Assembly (NCBI RefSeq): GCF_028435365.1
Contig: NZ_JAGTJJ010000007.1
Span: 1-64,000, forward strand
Direction of reading: 5' to 3'
Length of the DNA: 64,000 nucleotides
DNA from: Polyangium jinanense
GTDB lineage: Bacteria > Myxococcota > Polyangia > Polyangiales > Polyangiaceae
Shown: positions 62,901 through 64,000 of the stretch, in pieces
Layout: every line of letters starts with the position of its first letter
Position numbering within the stretch: the stretch's first letter is position 1
Position numbers and translations under genes: made by a program
The notes under the pieces: model-generated
Database searches by the model: none
Seen by the model: only the letters and a program-made list of their open reading frames with translations
What the model was told of the DNA's origin: nothing

Positions 62901-63483
62901 CGGTGGGCAGAAACGCCTCGAAGAAGAGCGCGCTCTCGGAGGCGCCTCCTTTCGGGAAATGCCCCACGACCTTGACACGCGTGTCCGGGAGCGTCCGATA
63001 CTCGACGGTCGCCGCTCCCTCGTCCACGGGGATGAGGCGATTTCCGTCGAGACAGAGCGCGTCGCGCGTGTCGTAACGGACGCCGCGGATCTCACCATCG
63101 ATCGCGAAGTTCCGCGGGCATCGCGTGATAGCGGAGGGCCCTCGCAACGAAAAGCCCATACCAAGGACGCCGTTCTCACCCCCGCTGTCGTACACGAGCG
63201 CCATTTCAGGCTCGACGCCCGCGCGGCCCGGTACGGTCTCCAGGGGGATCACGAGCGCCGCGTCGCCCGTGCTCGTGACGGAGAATGTGCTTGGAATTGT
63301 GCCGGCCGCGAGGATCTCGGGCTCGGACGCGGCCGTGGACGGAATCGAGAGGACCGGATGCTGGGGTCGGCATGCAATGGGACCCGGCGCAGAAGGAGGG
63401 ATGCTGCCATTCCCGCAGGTGCAGCCTTGCGCGATGACGAAAAGGACGAGCAGCCAGGACAGGTGCACGAAGACCCAGCGCAT
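56911..63483 (-). CDS. SpvB/TcdB/RHS polymorphic toxin lipoprotein with a deaminase-like tip
   Basis: A 2190-residue protein. The signal peptide ends in FVIAQGC, lipid Cys at 21. Residues about 55-350 are SpvB-like (ETVPGRAGVEPEMALVYDSG); FG-GAP/VCBS repeats and TcdB N/middle domains follow to about 900; RHS/YD repeats fill about 1100-1830; the RHS core ends NRYSYVVNNPLSFVDPTGF. A connector of about 200 residues includes the segment copied at 54837. The tip, from about 2075, has HAE (2128-2130) and CPAC (2156-2159) in THAEADAFQQA ... GTLYVDRALCPACGPNGGV, the zinc site of cytidine-deaminase-fold toxins, closest in layout to the DddA (SCP1.201-like) group. The RHS shell should encase the toxin; the N-terminal lipid suggests surface display rather than T6SS loading. 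Imm1 follows. Confidence 0.9.
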   Translation of the reverse strand: MRWVFVHLSWLLVLFVIAQGCTCGNGSIPPSAPGPIACRPQHPVLSIPSTAASEPEILAAGTIPSTFSVTSTGDAALVIPLETVPGRAGVEPEMALVYDSGGENGVLGMGFSLRGPSAITRCPRNFAIDGEIRGVRYDTRDALCLDGNRLIPVDEGAATVEYRTLPDTRVKVVGHFPKGGASESALFFEAFLPTGLVIEYGKGDGGKPLAQGGVPRAWLATKVKDGRGNAMTYGYCFAEADGYTAEYALDEVRYTSFEGAPASRAVVLTYGTKDPVDVRTHFSGGMALQSSLRLDEIRMIGGDTLVRRYGLRYTLSETTGRTLLTEVEECGGDGVCKPPTHFQYRSDAPGFERIETNIAAPTSRRASPMLFDMNGDGLDELVIPDTNAALSTPQNPITEWLVAKNGGAATSPQYFAEPTLAFSQEWDIVADPEGPSDPSLIQPELGTTIDYNQDGLADVLLHDVHGRLVHETVLLSRPDQTFDLHDTGITRPFPLGAAPPPPMLTSPGGSVHLADLDGDGVLDRIQCEDHSTDATDVPGVTVWTAQLWRPAEGSTPAGFEPEGKRIEPLAGAPCDMHLYTVDLDADRKVELVAPRVAKFGGTSEIPLSTYKALTRLRDGSFEVFDTKLPIQRAGGRVVFLDVNGDRLPDAVQSGWPDHLLRTYLNTGPTFQKTPEESLEWDGIGEQDSFFHLAVPLDHDGDGRTDLLMPIPAGVMPNVSSTLPAWFVLRATGARNAPTFTPIDAEIPFEALLGDAVTLADPRGPRVGDVNGDGAADVVLLLGGVFNIFQSRAADQDVLVGVSDGMNDHDPGEPAFVPSIGLSYGHLTDEWITNGATANDPALETYLYRSHADPTNDCGYPRRCAVGPRRVVSAYAVSDGQGGQRHFRVRYEDGRYHRLGLGGLGFAKRILTDVETGAGEAVFYDNMTYFETASGTVFPFAGRPKQQWRWYPALAGASDPSRVERFLVEMTPTFVPTNDGKTYFTLITERRARRVEEVENGGATLLTDTTEAVTSFDAFGNVLEFERKTAGVDLTLRVKRTFENDTERWVLGQLETQEECSAALNLSQCLKVTRTNTPYGEVRAESTETGDGSPETRLLVVLERDEFGNVTDVAADDAYGHHRSVHIELDPEGIFPESYTNAAGHTTRVEFDPGLGVLAKLTDPNGLVTKWTHDGFGRRTLEERPDGTTTRITLSREREGDAWRVTERTTTSGGADDTASLDRLARPVRVVTHAPDTPEQAGSSPRVTQVIEYDRLSGKVARRSVPTSEDTPDAELLFDEYEFDMLGREVLHRAPWGATTRTSYKGLAIETLDPHLQSTVVTNDPLGRPKTVKDAKNGTTTYTYGPFGALHTVTDPGGALMRMTRDALGRVRKREDPDRGTTIEVHDGFGDLLSITDALGRVSTFDYDELGRETSRTDQKGVEILETTFTWDTAPNGIGKLHKVESPDGEKAYEYDTRGRTRSVALTVQGESELLSATFGYDEFSRIDAVTYPAPNGAAPFIVRHEFDAHGHVVGVRDGLTGAEYWRLTHVDDAGRYRREVFGNGAVTDRSYFADKGRLRSITTQLGATEVQDLGYDYDALLNLTSRTDALQPQHKTERFRYDALSRLTCAYFSAAENPLAPCVESYDYAPNGNLTFKSDLGALTYGDAKHPHAVTAAGGGGYGYDAVGNQVTRPGGMTVSYTHFDLPRAITQGADTTTFGYDGDQKRIRKTTPTEETLYFGDLYERVTAMGSAATEHRYYVHSPERVVAVVTRGGAEPGTRYLHVDHLGSIDAITSAAGVEERRSYDPFGQRRNQVWGLPPPASFTSKTTKGFTGHEGDDELGLVNMKGRMFDPRLGRFLTTDPVIADVFDGQSHNRYSYVVNNPLSFVDPTGFAPATGVVQQPGYPDVPLPEDHIRPSAWFLAGQEVRRLLAHEIDPPGVGAGAPATDVDTTGSKGAASVGLPTVEIPHPSGPGTDDPFGVYPPDVMLDSSPIPLFEQLLAGGPGGGRTAFVVEEEGGIGRDLSLLLGPEREVILLRPQIGDPVLRDPREQAAGRLFFEGTLMLGAVLTPGPEDDIALLGSRALRRGPNVAGGVGGLDSLARFRGELGLAQGEGSLARLDVGGRSFYGINAHGQHVSLRVNAITRTHAEADAFQQAANAGASGGRGTLYVDRALCPACGPNGGVRGLARQLGLEELEVITPQGTQVIRP
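57541..57712. repeat. 172-bp direct repeat, proximal copy (inside the RHS gene)
   Basis: Encodes the connector just before the variable tip (VDTTGSKGAASVGLPTVEIP and neighbours). Its partner at 54888-55059 is in the same orientation, 2653 bases away. Recombination between them would remove the tip, Imm1 and all displaced modules and fuse the RHS gene to the orphan tail. Confidence 0.88.
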
Positions 63484-63822
63484 GACAGCCAGTCCACATG
63501 TGGCTGGTCATCCCGTCAAGGCCAACATGGGGCCAGCGATGACATGGATGGTCCGGTCGGCGAGTTTTCGGGTGGCCGCCGCGCGGGCCGCGCTGGTGCC
63601 GTGCGTGCGTCCTGCGGCTTTGCAAAGGACGCATCGCGGCCTTTGCATCACGGGTCCAGCGCTTGCGCTGGCGCGGGCCTTTGGGCGCGTAGCCCCCGCC
63701 GGGTCCGGGGCAGCGCCCCGGCGCTACGGCTGCCCGATGAGACCAATGCTCAGACGGTGTGGAGAGGGAGGGTTGGGGTGGGTGAGGTCCGGAAGTCGAG
63801 CGGATGCCTGTGGAACACCCGC
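63484..63822. other. Gene-free region upstream of the RHS gene
   Basis: About 340 bases. It should carry the RHS promoter next to 63484. It is GC-rich with several short inverted repeats (for example CCAGCGCTTGCGCTGG at 63656-63671). Frames are Arg/Ala-rich and not believable. No promoter box was identified. Confidence 0.5.
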
Positions 63823-63826
63823 TCAG
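63806..63826 (+). repeat. Third copy of the dispersed palindrome arm
   Basis: GCCTGTGGAACACCCGCTCA then G, differing at a few bases from 44277-44297. It overlaps the stop codon of the gene at 63823, so it lies at a gene's 3' end, as does the copy at 44204-44304. Confidence 0.65.
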
Positions 63827-64000
63827 GCGGCCGGTTTGGCGGGGCGCGGCCGGCTCGCGTCCCCGCCGAGGACGCAAAGCGAGACGCCCGCGGAGAGCCG
63901 CCAGCCCTGGGGCGTGGTCTCCACGACCTCGCGCCCGGGCAAGAGCTCCTGCAGGGCGCGTCGCAGGCGTGTGATGGCCACGTAAATGGTGTTGCGATGG
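63823..64000 (-). CDS. Winged-helix regulator, C-terminal end (gene runs off the window)
   Basis: The last 58 codons of a gene entering from the right edge: HRNTIYVAITRLRRALQELL, then PGREVVETTPQGWRLSAGVSLCVLGGD and a Pro/Ala-rich end. This is the recognition helix and wing of a Trans_reg_C-type winged helix, seen at the end of some myxobacterial signalling proteins. The N-terminal part is outside the window, so neither sensor nor partner is known. Confidence 0.7.
   Translation of the reverse strand, partial: HRNTIYVAITRLRRALQELLPGREVVETTPQGWRLSAGVSLCVLGGDASRPRPAKPAA

Overview
The window is high-GC DNA of a myxobacterium, most like the Polyangium/Sorangium group. The grounds are the several Ser/Thr kinases fused to other modules, a sigma54 activator with an FHA domain, AgmX/PglI-type and PEGA lipoprotein or exported proteins, NRPS genes, and long open antisense frames typical of very GC-rich coding DNA. 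No rRNA, tRNA, CRISPR array or intact transposase was seen.

Layout. 1-2.2 kb: the 5' end of an NRPS operon read leftwards (MbtH protein, type II thioesterase, DUF697 membrane protein, then an NRPS that opens with an adenylation domain and runs off the window). 2.8-11 kb: a Tat-exported multicopper oxidase, then a sigma54 activator with an FHA domain lying downstream of a giant kinase-STAND-WD40 protein. 11-18 kb: a SUKH-like protein, an M16 peptidase lipoprotein, and a quinol-type nitric oxide reductase coupled to a four-CBS protein. 18-24 kb: a response regulator coupled to a 1837-residue pseudokinase/AAA/GAF/PAS/HWE histidine kinase. 24-31 kb: metabolic and regulatory genes (serine hydrolase, MocR regulator with a divergent two-gene operon) and a deletion scar joining a broken LysR gene to a broken alcohol dehydrogenase gene. 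31-37 kb: HtpX, another Ser/Thr kinase overlapping a PEGA protein gene, a cluster of hairpins, and a zinc-ribbon/TPR/aspartic-protease-like membrane protein.

37-43.7 kb is a class II lanthipeptide cluster read leftwards: precursor, terminator-like hairpin, LanM, ABC ATPase, FtsX-type permease. The predicted core is the actagardine-type core with the two substitutions known from deoxyactagardine B, plus a C-terminal Arg as in michiganin A. I know this peptide type from Actinobacteria, not myxobacteria.

44-53 kb: a helicase, an AgmX/PglI lipoprotein, and an operon of GntP-type carboxylate permease, outer-membrane porin and family I CoA-transferase. 53.4-53.9 kb is a 63-bp minisatellite.

54.8-63.5 kb is a polymorphic toxin locus. 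A 2190-residue SpvB/TcdB/RHS lipoprotein ends in a deaminase-like tip (HAE and CPAC motifs, resembling the DddA class) and is followed, with a 4-base overlap, by an Imm1-type immunity gene. Beyond it lie three displaced toxin tails, each with its own immunity gene (one frameshifted), and then a duplicated RHS fragment. A 172-bp imperfect direct repeat brackets the whole variable segment, which looks like a record of successive tip replacements. The window closes with the C-terminal end of a winged-helix protein.
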